Shown: positions 1 through 6,733, numbered from the stretch's first letter. The stretch: 7,445 nt of DNA from Deltaproteobacteria bacterium (GCA_023381945.1 JAMCQY010000330.1:1-7445); one strand, 5' to 3'. A program made the numbers and translations. Notes: generated from the sequence alone by a model not told the origin.

Positions 1-503
1 TCCTGGTACTGTTTCTCCTCTCTTCGGCTGTGCTTGGGTTCTTCATACGTTCGCTGTCCGTGTATTACCACTACTGTCTTCCCTTCCTCCGCCCAATCGA
101 ACAACTGTTTCATGTAAGGTTCTGCAACGTGGATACAACCGTGTGTCGCCCATTCTTTCCATTCCCCAGGCTCAGGCAAGTCCCCTTCGTGAATGGCCCG
201 CATGCCTCTTAAGTCGAAAAACAAGGCATAAGGCATCGGCTGCTTATATTTACGCGAATAATAGTTTCTATCCTTTCTCTTGATGACATAAGTCCCTGGA
301 GGCGTCGGGGTCTCATCATCACCGGACAGTACGGGAAAAGCCAGCAGCTTTTTCCCATCGTCATAAGCTGCTCCCACCTCATTTACTTGGTCAATCCAAA
401 TAACTTTGTCATGATTTCCGTCTGCTTGGGAAGCCGCAGGGTAAAATGAAGCAAGCAAAGCGATGATCAGAAAACAGAGACAGGTCTTGATCAGCCGGGC
501 CAT
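1..503 (-). CDS. L,D-transpeptidase (YkuD domain), secreted; 3' end cut by window edge
   Basis: The 167 visible codons run off the left edge, so the C terminus is missing. The protein opens with a Sec-type signal peptide: basic MARLIK, a hydrophobic core at about residues 7-20, and a likely cleavage after Ser-Gln-Ala27. A YkuD catalytic domain follows. His105 (AIHEG) and the THGCIH motif at 120-125 supply the catalytic His/Cys dyad, with Cys123 as the nucleophile, and a TVVVIHG strand lies at 143-149. Family enzymes cross-link peptidoglycan stem peptides (3-3 links) or attach lipoproteins to the wall in the periplasm; which applies here cannot be told. The usual motif has Arg or Asn after HGC-hydrophobic, whereas here it is His. 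The start is the first ATG after an in-frame TAG. The ribosome site is weak (AGAGA). It begins 13 bases after the argJ stop and may be co-transcribed with it. GC is about 45% in a counted row (61-120), lower than argJ. Confidence 0.88.
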   Translation of the reverse strand, partial: MARLIKTCLCFLIIALLASFYPAASQADGNHDKVIWIDQVNEVGAAYDDGKKLLAFPVLSGDDETPTPPGTYVIKRKDRNYYSRKYKQPMPYALFFDLRGMRAIHEGDLPEPGEWKEWATHGCIHVAEPYMKQLFDWAEEGKTVVVIHGQRTYEEPKHSRREEKQYQ

Positions 504-516
504 GACAATTCTCTAA

Positions 517-1698
517 TTAACTCCGATAGCTGGCGTTGATGCGAATATAGTCCTCGGTATAGTCGCAGGTTTCATAGTAATCGCTGAATTCGCCGTTATT
601 CAAATCGATGGTGAGACTGAAGGCCCCGGCCTGGATCACCTGCTTAGCCCGGGCTTCGGCCTCAAAGCCGAGGCCCCGACCCTTCGAGGCCACCAGGACG
701 TCGCCGTAGGCAATCTCCACCTGTTCGGGGTCGAAGCGGGCCCCGGAGCGTCCCAGGGCAGCCATGATGCGGCCCCAGTTGACGTCTTCGCCGGCCATGG
801 CGGTCTTCACCAGGGGCGAAAGCGCCACGGTGCAGGCGGCCTTGCGGGCTTCTGCCGCAGAGGCCGCGCCTTGCACCTCCACCCGGAACAGATGTTTAGC
901 GCCCTCACCGTCGGCCACCACCTGGGATGCCAGATCGCCCATAACCTGGTTGAGCATCTCTCCCAGAGCCGCCATGGCCGGGCCATCGTCCTTGATCAAC
1001 GGGTTACCGGCCCGGCCGCCGGCCAGCAGCAGGATGGTGTCGTTGGTGGAGGTGTCGCCGTCCACGGTGATGCGGTTGAAGCTCACCGGCAGGGCCCGGC
1101 GCAGCAGGGTTTTCAGCACCTTGGGCGTGGCCGCGGCATCGGTGAAGATGAAGACCAGGAGCGTGGCCATATCCGGGTGGATCATGCCCGCACCCTTGGC
1201 CATACCTGCCAGGGTCACCGGCTTGCCGTCGATCACCTCCCGCAGCAGCGCGGTCTTGGGCCGGGTGTCGGTGGTCATGATGGCCTCGGCCGCTTCCGGG
1301 AAACCTTGCGGGTTCAGGCGGGAGGCCAGATAAGGCAGGGCCGTCTTGATTTTCTCCAGAGGCAGCAGTTGTCCAATGACGCCGGTAGAGGCAGGCAGCA
1401 CCAAGCGCTCCTGCACCTTAAGCAGGTCGGCTACGTACCGGGTACAAATTTCCGCATCCTCAAGCCCCTCGGGACCGGTGCAGGCGTTGGCGTTGCCGGC
1501 GTTCACCAGGATGGCCTGAGCGCGGCCGGACCTGAGGCGTTTCTGGGAAAGTACGACCGGGGCCGCCTTGACCCGGTTGGTGGTAAAGACCCCGGCCGCG
1601 GCGGCGGGTTCATCCGCGCATATCAGGGCCAGGTCCAGGGCGCCGGTTTTCTTGAGGCCGGCGGCAGTCGCGGCAAAACGAAATCCGGGGATGATCAT
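517..1698 (-). CDS. argJ: Glutamate N-acetyltransferase / ornithine acetyltransferase ArgJ
   Basis: ArgJ moves the acetyl group from N-acetylornithine to glutamate, recycling it in the cytosolic arginine pathway; some family members also use acetyl-CoA. The 393-residue length is normal. The precursor self-cleaves at an Ala-Thr bond, visible as KGAGMIHPDMATLL (168-181) with scissile Ala178-Thr179; Thr179 becomes the N-terminal nucleophile of the beta chain. STGVIGQ (104-110) is the oxyanion-hole region. VDGDTSTND (212-220), EDVNWGRIMAA (304-314) and the C-terminal NASYRS are further family signatures. The ATG at 1698 is preceded by a good Shine-Dalgarno (GAGGTG, about 4 bases before the start). 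The N terminus is slightly short, but GFRFAATAAGLK matches the family opening. Whether it is mono- or bifunctional cannot be read from sequence; the ArgA-like gene at 6734-7201 could supply the acetyl-CoA-dependent step. A repeat-rich stretch lies upstream. Confidence 0.96.
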   Translation of the reverse strand: MIIPGFRFAATAAGLKKTGALDLALICADEPAAAAGVFTTNRVKAAPVVLSQKRLRSGRAQAILVNAGNANACTGPEGLEDAEICTRYVADLLKVQERLVLPASTGVIGQLLPLEKIKTALPYLASRLNPQGFPEAAEAIMTTDTRPKTALLREVIDGKPVTLAGMAKGAGMIHPDMATLLVFIFTDAAATPKVLKTLLRRALPVSFNRITVDGDTSTNDTILLLAGGRAGNPLIKDDGPAMAALGEMLNQVMGDLASQVVADGEGAKHLFRVEVQGAASAAEARKAACTVALSPLVKTAMAGEDVNWGRIMAALGRSGARFDPEQVEIAYGDVLVASKGRGLGFEAEARAKQVIQAGAFSLTIDLNNGEFSDYYETCDYTEDYIRINASYRS

Positions 1699-1715
1699 GA
1701 TTCACCTCAATGGAA

Positions 1716-1750
1716 ACTTTACCACAGAGACATGGAGGAACACAGAGGAA
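1716..1750. repeat. Degenerate CAGAG-rich intergenic repeat element
   Basis: The plus strand reads TTTACCACAGAGACATGG followed by AGGAACACAGAGGAA. The TTACC(A/G)CAGAG core and the spaced second CAGAGG recur in the palindromic element at 6663-6730, where the core is TTACCGCAGAGGCGCAGAGG. Elements of this ACCACAGAG type are, from memory, common dispersed intergenic sequences in environmental bacterial genomes; this is recollection, not a search. This copy falls within the probable 5' untranslated region of argJ, just upstream of its Shine-Dalgarno, and lacks a clear inverted partner arm. Confidence 0.5.
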
Positions 1751-1757
1751 AAAATAA

Positions 1758-1806
1758 GGGACAGGGGTTAGGGGTCAGGGATTAGGGATTAGATTAGTGA
1801 TTAGGG
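1758..1806 (+). repeat. G-rich 7-bp tandem array with a G-quadruplex-type motif
   Basis: Five consecutive heptads fit on the plus strand: GGGACAG, GGGTTAG, GGGTCAG, GGATTAG, GGATTAG (1758-1792). Two phase-shifted copies, ATTAGTG and ATTAGGG, follow to 1806. The first 23 bases have four runs of three or four G separated by ACA, TTA and TCA loops, matching the simple G3+N1-7 quadruplex pattern. The array starts about 60 bases upstream of the argJ start, with the G-rich strand being the template for argJ transcription. The heptad period is directly visible; quadruplex formation and any effect on argJ are inference. Confidence 0.75.
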
Positions 1807-1820
1807 ATAAACCACTCACT

Positions 1821-1855
1821 GACTACAGACTACAGACTACAGACTACTGGCTACT
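1821..1855 (+). repeat. Second 7-bp tandem array (GACTACA heptads)
   Basis: Five consecutive heptads: GACTACA three times, then GACTACT and GGCTACT. The unit differs from the neighbouring G-rich heptads but has the same length, and only 14 bases (1807-1820) separate the arrays. Together with 1758-1806 this fills most of the 189-base gap between the GyrI-like gene and argJ. Heptameric short tandem repeats of this kind are known from heterocystous cyanobacteria (STRR sequences), which is an analogy only. No coding potential or spacer structure is seen. Confidence 0.75.
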
Positions 1856-1859
1856 GATT

Positions 1860-1876
1860 GCCGCCGGACCGGCGGC
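1860..1876. terminator. Palindromic GC hairpin after the GyrI-like gene (possible terminator)
   Basis: GCCGCCGG and CCGGCGGC flank a single A, a perfect 8-bp inverted repeat whose hairpin would leave a three-base loop and a seven-bp stem. It begins 11 bases past the stop codon of the minus-strand GyrI-like gene, the position expected of a terminator. No T-rich run follows on the minus strand (AATCAG comes next), so it is not a standard intrinsic terminator and may equally be a repeat or an RNA 3'-end stabiliser. Confidence 0.35.
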
Positions 1877-1887
1877 CTTGATTACCG

Positions 1888-2502
1888 TCAGGCGGCTTCG
1901 GTGGAGATGGGCTGCCTGAGGATGGTCTTGAGTTTCTCCGGGGCGGTGCGGCGGGGATCGCTTAAATAGATTTCGTGGTGCTTGCCGCAGATATGCAAGC
2001 CTAGTGCGGTAATGAAGGCGTGCAGGCGGGTAATGGTGAGAGCTTCCTCATGATAAGGTCCCACGTGGAGAATCTGGGCGGCCTGGCCTTCGTTATAAAA
2101 TTCCAGGCGCAGCTTCTCCAGGGCCGGCAACTGCTTTTTCTTTTTGGCTGCGGTAACCGCCTGGTCCAGCAGTTCCCGGTCGACCTCTTGCGGCTGAGGA
2201 ATCATCAAGGTCCAACGCCAGTCGTCCCGGCGGGAAGGATCGAAATCTCCCATCAGCATCCACCAGAGGCCCTCCAGGGGCGGCACCACCCAGTCCAGGC
2301 CCTGCTCCTTCTTAAGCAGGAATTTGAGGGTATAGGAAACGGTGTAGAGGGCTTCGATGCCGGCCGGAAAATCTGGGTTGGTATTGGGGTCGCCGAAGCC
2401 GTTGAACATCAGGTATTTCAGGGGCCAGCCGGTCACCAGGGTCGCTTCCTTGGTGGAGGCGGTGTAGAGGGGTTTGAGTTCCTTCTTCAGGTCGTTCTTC
2501 AT
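1888..2502 (-). CDS. GyrI-like small-molecule-binding domain protein
   Basis: This 204-residue protein matches the stand-alone GyrI-like family (AraC effector-binding / SOUL-like fold). Its opening, KNDLKKELKPLYTAS, followed by KYLMFNGFGDPNTNPDF (29-45) and ALYTVSYTLKFLLKK (51-65), is typical of that family. So are the Trp-rich GLWWMLMGDF (78-87), HVGPYHEE (146-153) and the C-terminal GKHHEIYLSDPRRTAPEKL (173-191). Members bind hydrophobic small molecules, and some hydrolyse reactive compounds; the ligand here is unknown. There is no DNA-binding domain, so it is not a regulator by itself. The start agrees with the family N terminus. Oddly, the stop codon of the AT-rich 314-aa gene lies only five bases upstream, with no good Shine-Dalgarno (a distant AGAG) and no room for a promoter, so expression probably depends on read-through from the island genes or a promoter inside them. 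Confidence 0.88.
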   Translation of the reverse strand: MKNDLKKELKPLYTASTKEATLVTGWPLKYLMFNGFGDPNTNPDFPAGIEALYTVSYTLKFLLKKEQGLDWVVPPLEGLWWMLMGDFDPSRRDDWRWTLMIPQPQEVDRELLDQAVTAAKKKKQLPALEKLRLEFYNEGQAAQILHVGPYHEEALTITRLHAFITALGLHICGKHHEIYLSDPRRTAPEKLKTILRQPISTEAA

Positions 2503-2507
2503 CGAGG

Positions 2508-3452
2508 TTATAATTCTCTATATAATGCTATTGGATCGATTATTACCTCATTCGGCAGCTTTCCAATAAAAAAATTTTCCATATTACCAAAATTCAAGAT
2601 CAAATTCTTAAGAGCCTTCTTAATATTTTCATAATTAAAAGAAGATCCTATCGTAGTTGAAGAAGTTTCACCAAGATTTGATTGAGTAGCAAAACCAAAA
2701 AGGGTAAAATATTTTTCAGAACTTCTTGAATATTTTTTAATAATTACTTCTTCTTTTTCCTTTAAGTATGAACGGTTCAAGATAGAAGTAAAAATATATT
2801 TGCTTTCGTCAAAATTAGGAAAAGGAACTTGAACCTCAAAGTGGTCTTCTTTAAATCCATATTTTGTCAATAGGATGAGGCTATTAATTGATTCCTGATC
2901 TTGAGCAAATCCCATCTCCTGAGCCAATTTCTTAACATTATCCAACTTCTTGATGTTTTGTAATTTTCTCTTATTTCCCAAATCTTTATTGGATAAATCA
3001 TTTTTAGCGGCCTTTCTGGCATCTTGAGTCATCAAATATGTTATAGCCTCACCGATTTTATTAAAATTATCTAGTGTTTCAATTGCCATATTTACATCAA
3101 GTAAATGACATCTTCCAGTTATCTTTATGAAACTGTATTCATTTATTTTATTTATATTATTCTCAAAGTTGTCACAATTTATCTGTAACACTTTATTATC
3201 CTTAATTAATTCATCCTCAAATAGGGTATATGAATAATCATGGAGGAATTTTATTTCCTTTGTGCCACCTTCTTTTATAATTATGTCAGCCAACTTCCTT
3301 CCACTGCTAAAAGGACCTTTTTGTTCTTCCTCTTCTGATTTTCTATCAAGTTTGTAATTTATTATATGATCAGTTAAACCTTCAAAAAGCTGTGATGAAA
3401 CAGAATACATCTTAACCTCATCTAAATATATGAAAGATTTTATAGATTTCAT
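2508..3452 (-). CDS. Uncharacterised 314-aa soluble protein, possibly DUF6414-like
   Basis: I do not recognise a function. The N terminus IKSFIYLDEVKMYSVSSQLFEGLT (4-27) and the end IDPIALYREL (305-314) resemble, from memory, uncharacterised DUF6414-type proteins; this needs a profile search. No signal peptide or membrane helix is evident. Visible parts are an acidic, charged stretch (EEEEQK, 40-45), an ITGRCHLLDVNMAIETLDNFNKIGEAI region (111-137), a Lys-rich linker (145-175) that may be helical, and a C-terminal domain from about 205 with strands such as KYFTLFGFA (247-255). No nuclease, NTPase or protease motif was found. The ATG overlaps the stop of the 64-aa membrane gene (TAATG), and a strong Shine-Dalgarno (GGGGAG) sits about 5 bases upstream, so it is translationally coupled. 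It is the last and largest gene of the AT-rich cassette, which suggests work with the two membrane proteins. The coding region itself is secure. Confidence 0.85.
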   Translation of the reverse strand: MKSIKSFIYLDEVKMYSVSSQLFEGLTDHIINYKLDRKSEEEEQKGPFSSGRKLADIIIKEGGTKEIKFLHDYSYTLFEDELIKDNKVLQINCDNFENNINKINEYSFIKITGRCHLLDVNMAIETLDNFNKIGEAITYLMTQDARKAAKNDLSNKDLGNKRKLQNIKKLDNVKKLAQEMGFAQDQESINSLILLTKYGFKEDHFEVQVPFPNFDESKYIFTSILNRSYLKEKEEVIIKKYSRSSEKYFTLFGFATQSNLGETSSTTIGSSFNYENIKKALKNLILNFGNMENFFIGKLPNEVIIDPIALYREL

Positions 3453-3646
3453 TAATCTCCCCTTTCGTTATTAATATTTTGCTTTGAGTGTTTAATATCT
3501 GTCGAAATAGATTGGGTCTTCTCCCTCCTAGATAAGAAATCTTGATAATATTTATTTCGAGTCCTTATTATAGTTGATATAGAGAAAATTGCAGAACCTA
3601 TACCAATTATAATTGATAAGATTATAATAATGGATGAGATATCCAT
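3452..3646 (-). CDS. Small single-pass membrane protein of unknown function
   Basis: The 64-residue product has one strongly hydrophobic segment, residues 5-27 (Ile-rich, with GIGSA in the middle). A basic RTRNKYYQ stretch follows, then a polar, charged tail to residue 64. By the positive-inside rule the tail should be cytoplasmic, with the N terminus outside. It resembles a small membrane anchor or adaptor but matches no family I can name. It starts 7 bases after the stop of the four-helix gene, and its stop overlaps the ATG of the 314-aa gene by one base. An AGGAG lies 16 bases before the ATG, inside the end of the upstream gene, which is too far for ideal initiation, so coupling to the upstream gene is likely. 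The tight packing and overlap support a real gene. Confidence 0.7.
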   Translation of the reverse strand: MDISSIIIILSIIIGIGSAIFSISTIIRTRNKYYQDFLSRREKTQSISTDIKHSKQNINNERGD

Positions 3647-3653
3647 AACGATA

Positions 3654-4067
3654 TTAAACTAGCTCCTCTTTAGATATCTTATAGTAAATAGAGAAGCTGA
3701 ACAAAAAAGAAAATATACTTACAATTAGAGCCGCTATTTTTATTTTAAAGAGATTAAATAAATTTTGCCAGACGACGCTAAGACATGATAGTGAAAATAT
3801 AACCGTAACAAGAATTATAAAAATTACCGATAAACCTATGGCACAAGTTTTCCATTTCTTTTCATTGTAGAATTTATCTTCTAGTTCATTAATATTGGTT
3901 ATATTCAAAATTAATCCAAAAAAAACAAAATCAATTTCATTAAACAAAAAAGCATACCCCAGATTATTCTTAGCTAATAGAAAAATCAATGATCTAGTGA
4001 AAAAAGGCAGAAGGCCTACTAAAACCGTGTAAATTAACCACTTTGTTTTTATGAGATTAGCTTCCAT
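3654..4067 (-). CDS. Four-helix integral membrane protein of unknown function
   Basis: The 137-residue product has about four predicted membrane segments: residues 10-31, 38-57, 74-100 and 108-129. Short polar loops separate them, the largest being INELEDKFYNEKKWKT (59-74), and the C-terminal tail is short and acidic (SKEELV). No catalytic motif or family is recognised. I start it at the ATG at 4067 because the frame stays open far upstream only by running out of frame through the secA 3' end and terminator. No clear Shine-Dalgarno precedes this ATG; a TTG four codons earlier is an alternative. AT-rich hexamers (TATAAG, TATATT) between the secA terminator and the ATG could hold a promoter, unproven. 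It is first in the three-gene cassette, so it probably works at the inner membrane with the 64-aa and 314-aa products. Confidence 0.75.
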   Translation of the reverse strand: MEANLIKTKWLIYTVLVGLLPFFTRSLIFLLAKNNLGYAFLFNEIDFVFFGLILNITNINELEDKFYNEKKWKTCAIGLSVIFIILVTVIFSLSCLSVVWQNLFNLFKIKIAALIVSIFSFLFSFSIYYKISKEELV

Positions 4068-4096
4068 ATGAATATGCAAGAACTTAATATACTTAT

Positions 4097-4130
4097 ATAA
4101 AAAGAGGCAAGTAAAAAGATACTTGCCCCC
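4097..4130 (-). terminator. Rho-independent terminator of secA
   Basis: On the minus strand, just past the secA stop, GGCAAGTA and TACTTGCC form a perfect 8-bp stem around a six-base TCTTTT loop (4106-4127). TCTTTTTAT follows directly. This is a standard intrinsic terminator layout. It separates secA from the AT-rich cassette, so those genes need their own promoter or read-through. Confidence 0.85.
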
Positions 4131-4135
4131 AATTT

Positions 4136-6634
4136 TTATTTCCCGCAGCACTTCTTGTATTTCTTGCCGCTGCCGCAGGGGCAAGGGTCGTTGCGGCCGG
4201 TTTTTTTCTGCTGGCGCTGCTGGGGTTGGGCGGGGCCGCTGTCGCCGTGGCTGAAGAACATGGGGTGCTGCTGCGGTTTGGCCTCCTCTGGAATCTCCTG
4301 GTGGGGCCTGACCTGAACATGAAAGATCGTGCCCACGGTCTCGGCCTGTATGCGGTGGATGAGCTCCATGAACATGTCGTAGCCTTCCCGCTGGTATTCC
4401 CGCAAGGGGTCCTGCTGGGCGTAGCCCCGCAGGCCGATGCCGTCTCGCAGGTGGTCCATGGAGAGGAGATGATCCTTCCACATATTGTCGACGATCTGGA
4501 GCATGATCATCTGCTGGAGCTGGCCGAAAAGTTCCGGGCCGATCTCTTCGGCCTTGGCGGACAAATACTTCTCCACCTGTTCGTCGAGATATTCCTTCAG
4601 GTCGCCATCCTGATCAGCGAGCGCTACCCGGAAGCCGAACTGGCGCTGGAACGCGGCGCTTAGACCGTCCAGATCCCATTCTTCAGGGAGCTTGTTGGCA
4701 GTATACTCTTCGGCCAGGTCCTCCACCAGTTCCTGGGCCATGTCCAGGATGTCCTCCTGGAGGTCTTCGCCGGCCAGGATCTGCCGGCGTTGGGAGTAAA
4801 TCACCTCCCGCTGCTTGTTCATGACATTGTCGTATTCCAGGAGGTGTTTGCGGATGTCGAAGTTGTGGCCCTCCACTCGTTTCTGGGCCCTTTCAATGGC
4901 GTTGCTCACCAGGCGGTGCTCGATGGGCTGGCCGTCCTCCATCCCGAGGCGGCCCATGAGGCCTTTGATCCGGTCGCTGCCGAAAATCCTCAGCAGGTCA
5001 TCTTCCAGGGAGAGGTAAAAGCGGGAGGAGCCGGGATCGCCCTGGCGGCCGGAGCGGCCCCGGAGCTGGTTGTCGATCCTGCGGGATTCGTGCCGCTCGG
5101 TGGCCAGGATATGGAGGCCGCCGGTGGCCACCACGCCTTCGCCCAGGACGATGTCAGTGCCGCGGCCGGCCATGTTGGTGGCAATGGTCACCATGCCTTT
5201 TTGCCCGGCCCGGGCCACGATCTCCGCTTCTTTTTCGTGTTGTTTGGCGTTCAGAACTTCGTGCTTGATGCCTTCTCTTTTCAGCATCTTGCTGAGATAT
5301 TCGGACTTTTCGATGGAGGTGGTGCCCACCAGAACCGGCTGGCCCCGGTCATAGCAGTCCCTGATATCCTCTACCACGGCCTGGAATTTTTCGTCGGCGG
5401 TCTTATAGATGACGTCGGGAAAGTCTTCCCGGATCATCTTCATGTGGGTGGGGATGACCATGACGTCCAGTTTGTAGATCTTCTTGAATTCTTCGGCCTC
5501 AGTGTCAGCGGTGCCGGTCATGCCCGCCAGTTTTTTATACATGCGGAAATAGTTCTGGAAGGTGATGGTGGCCAGGGTCTGGTTTTCATTTTCGACCTTG
5601 ACCGCTTCCTTGGCTTCCAGGGCCTGGTGCAGACCGTCGGAGTAGCGCCGGCCGGGCATGATGCGGCCGGTGAATTCGTCGACAATGATGACCTGGCCTT
5701 CCTTGACGATGTAGTCCACGTCCCTTTTAAAAAGGTTATGGGCCTTGAGGGCGGCCTGGAGGTGGTGCAGGGCCTCGATATTTTTGGGGTCGTAAAGGTT
5801 CGGCAGGCCCACCAGTTTTTCGGCCCGGGCCACGCCTTCTTCGGTAATCAGGACGGAGCGGGCCTTTTCATCCACGGTGAAATCTCGGTCCCGCTTAAGC
5901 TGCCGGGCCACGCGGTCCAGGACGAAGTAGAGCTGGGTGGACTCTTCGGCGGGGCCGGAGATGATCAAGGGCGTCCGGGCTTCGTCGACCAGGATGGAGT
6001 CCACTTCATCGACGATGGCGTAGTTGAATTCACGCTGGACGTAGTCCTCCAGGGAGAACTTCATGTTGTCCCGCAGGTAGTCGAAGCCGAATTCATTGTT
6101 GGTGCCGTAGGTGATATCCGCGGCATAGGCGCAGCGGCGCTGGTTATCATCCAGACCGTGGACGATGGTATCGACCCGCAGGTCCAGAAAGTTATAAATG
6201 GCGCCCATCCATTGAGTGTCACGTTTGGCCAGATAATCGTTGACCGTGACGATATGAACGCCTTTGCCGCTGAGCGCGTTAAGATAGCCCGGCATGGTGG
6301 CCACCAGGGTTTTACCTTCACCGGTCTTCATTTCGGCAATCTTGCCCTGGTGCAGAACGATGCCGCCGATTAGCTGGACGTCAAAGGGCCGCAGTCCCAG
6401 GACCCGGGTGGAGGCCTCCCGCACCGCGGCGAAGGCCTCGGGCAGGAGGTCGTCCAGGGGTTCCTCCCGGTCCAGGCGCTCCTTGAACTCTGCGGTCTTG
6501 GCCCGGAGCGCGGCATCGGACAAATCCCGATATTCGGGTTCCAGGGAGTTAATGGCATCCACCATGGGCGCCAGGCGCTTGAGCTCGCGCTCGTTTTTAC
6601 TGCCAAAGATTTTTTTGAGGATTAGATCAAGCAT
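4136..6634 (-). CDS. secA: Preprotein translocase ATPase SecA
   Basis: SecA is the cytosolic and membrane-peripheral ATPase that drives unfolded preproteins through SecYEG. The 832 residues are complete and on the compact side (E. coli has 901). In order: N-terminal helix and nucleotide-binding domain 1 with Walker A MKTGEGKT (102-109) and Walker B DEVD (209-212); [12 protein letters not shown] (216-227) leading into the preprotein cross-linking domain; [13 protein letters not shown] (371-383); nucleotide-binding domain 2 with [10 protein letters not shown] (486-495) and [13 protein letters not shown] (523-535). The scaffold and wing domains follow, with [19 protein letters not shown] (592-610) and [13 protein letters not shown] (718-730). 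A Gln/Pro-rich linker leads to a C-terminal zinc motif with Cys818, Cys820, Cys829 and Cys830, which binds SecB or ribosomes in relatives. The start fits the family N terminus, although no good Shine-Dalgarno is seen. A palindromic repeat lies upstream and an intrinsic terminator downstream. Confidence 0.99.
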   Translation of the reverse strand: MLDLILKKIFGSKNERELKRLAPMVDAINSLEPEYRDLSDAALRAKTAEFKERLDREEPLDDLLPEAFAAVREASTRVLGLRPFDVQLIGGIVLHQGKIAEMKTGEGKTLVATMPGYLNALSGKGVHIVTVNDYLAKRDTQWMGAIYNFLDLRVDTIVHGLDDNQRRCAYAADITYGTNNEFGFDYLRDNMKFSLEDYVQREFNYAIVDEVDSILVDEARTPLIISGPAEESTQLYFVLDRVARQLKRDRDFTVDEKARSVLITEEGVARAEKLVGLPNLYDPKNIEALHHLQAALKAHNLFKRDVDYIVKEGQVIIVDEFTGRIMPGRRYSDGLHQALEAKEAVKVENENQTLATITFQNYFRMYKKLAGMTGTADTEAEEFKKIYKLDVMVIPTHMKMIREDFPDVIYKTADEKFQAVVEDIRDCYDRGQPVLVGTTSIEKSEYLSKMLKREGIKHEVLNAKQHEKEAEIVARAGQKGMVTIATNMAGRGTDIVLGEGVVATGGLHILATERHESRRIDNQLRGRSGRQGDPGSSRFYLSLEDDLLRIFGSDRIKGLMGRLGMEDGQPIEHRLVSNAIERAQKRVEGHNFDIRKHLLEYDNVMNKQREVIYSQRRQILAGEDLQEDILDMAQELVEDLAEEYTANKLPEEWDLDGLSAAFQRQFGFRVALADQDGDLKEYLDEQVEKYLSAKAEEIGPELFGQLQQMIMLQIVDNMWKDHLLSMDHLRDGIGLRGYAQQDPLREYQREGYDMFMELIHRIQAETVGTIFHVQVRPHQEIPEEAKPQQHPMFFSHGDSGPAQPQQRQQKKTGRNDPCPCGSGKKYKKCCGK

Positions 6635-6662
6635 ATTAGTTTAGGATGTTAACCAAGTTTTA

Positions 6663-6730
6663 TCTCTGCGTCCTCCGCACCTTTGCGGTTAAAACTTACT
6701 TACCGCAGAGGCGCAGAGGGCGCCGAGAGG
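6663..6730. repeat. Palindromic CAGAG/CTCTG intergenic repeat between argA-like gene and secA
   Basis: The left arm, 6667-6690, and the right arm, 6701-6724, are inverted copies with about 18 of 24 positions matching; several mismatches are C/T or G/A changes that would become G-U pairs in RNA. The loop is about 10 bases. The right arm (TTACCGCAGAGGCGCAGAGG) shares its core with the element at 1716-1750. It fills most of the gap between the acetyltransferase stop (6734) and the secA start (6634). It could act as a processing or termination hairpin, or simply be a dispersed repeat; no T-run follows on the minus strand. Confidence 0.7.
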
Positions 6731-6733
6731 GGT

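Larger units (their letters stand above)
2503..4097. other. AT-rich genomic island with three unfamiliar genes
   Basis: Base composition changes sharply at both sides: the row 2941-3000 is 27% GC, against 75% for the row 5041-5100 in secA. Codon use inside shifts to AAA, AAT, TTA and ATA. The island contains three same-strand genes (3654-4067, 3452-3646, 2508-3452) with gaps of 7 and -1 bases, so it is a compact operon. Its right edge adjoins the secA terminator and its left edge meets the start of the GyrI-like gene. No transposase, integrase, tRNA or convincing flanking repeat was found, so the mode of arrival is unknown. Horizontal acquisition is inferred from composition and from the interruption of the secA-argJ neighbourhood. 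Confidence 0.7.

Noticed and set aside
30..212. A 60-residue plus-strand frame at the left edge
   Set aside because: It lies antisense to the L,D-transpeptidase catalytic domain, which is clearly coding.
871..1785. A 304-residue open frame on the plus strand
   Set aside because: It lies antisense over argJ, whose coding evidence is overwhelming; the Gly/Gln/His-rich translation looks like a shadow.
1758..1855. CRISPR array
   Set aside because: Units are only 7 bases and directly abutting, with no unique spacers; these are simple tandem repeats.
2020..2634. A 204-residue plus-strand frame spanning the island junction
   Set aside because: It is antisense to the GyrI-like gene and the end of the 314-aa gene, with an abrupt composition change at the junction and no start context.
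2503..4130. Target-site duplication or terminal inverted repeats bounding the AT-rich island
   Set aside because: Both ends contain TATATAA-like sequence, but this is expected in AT-rich DNA; no longer match was found by eye.
4068..4481. N-terminal extension of the four-helix membrane gene back into secA
   Set aside because: This part reads the secA 3' end out of frame, gives a Pro/Arg/Gly-rich translation unlike the AT-rich remainder, and crosses the secA terminator.
4790..6373. A 527-residue open frame on the plus strand
   Set aside because: It is antisense to secA and arises from the GC-rich codon pattern. Its composition (Gly/His/Val/Asp/Phe-rich) is typical of a shadow frame and it has no recognisable domain.
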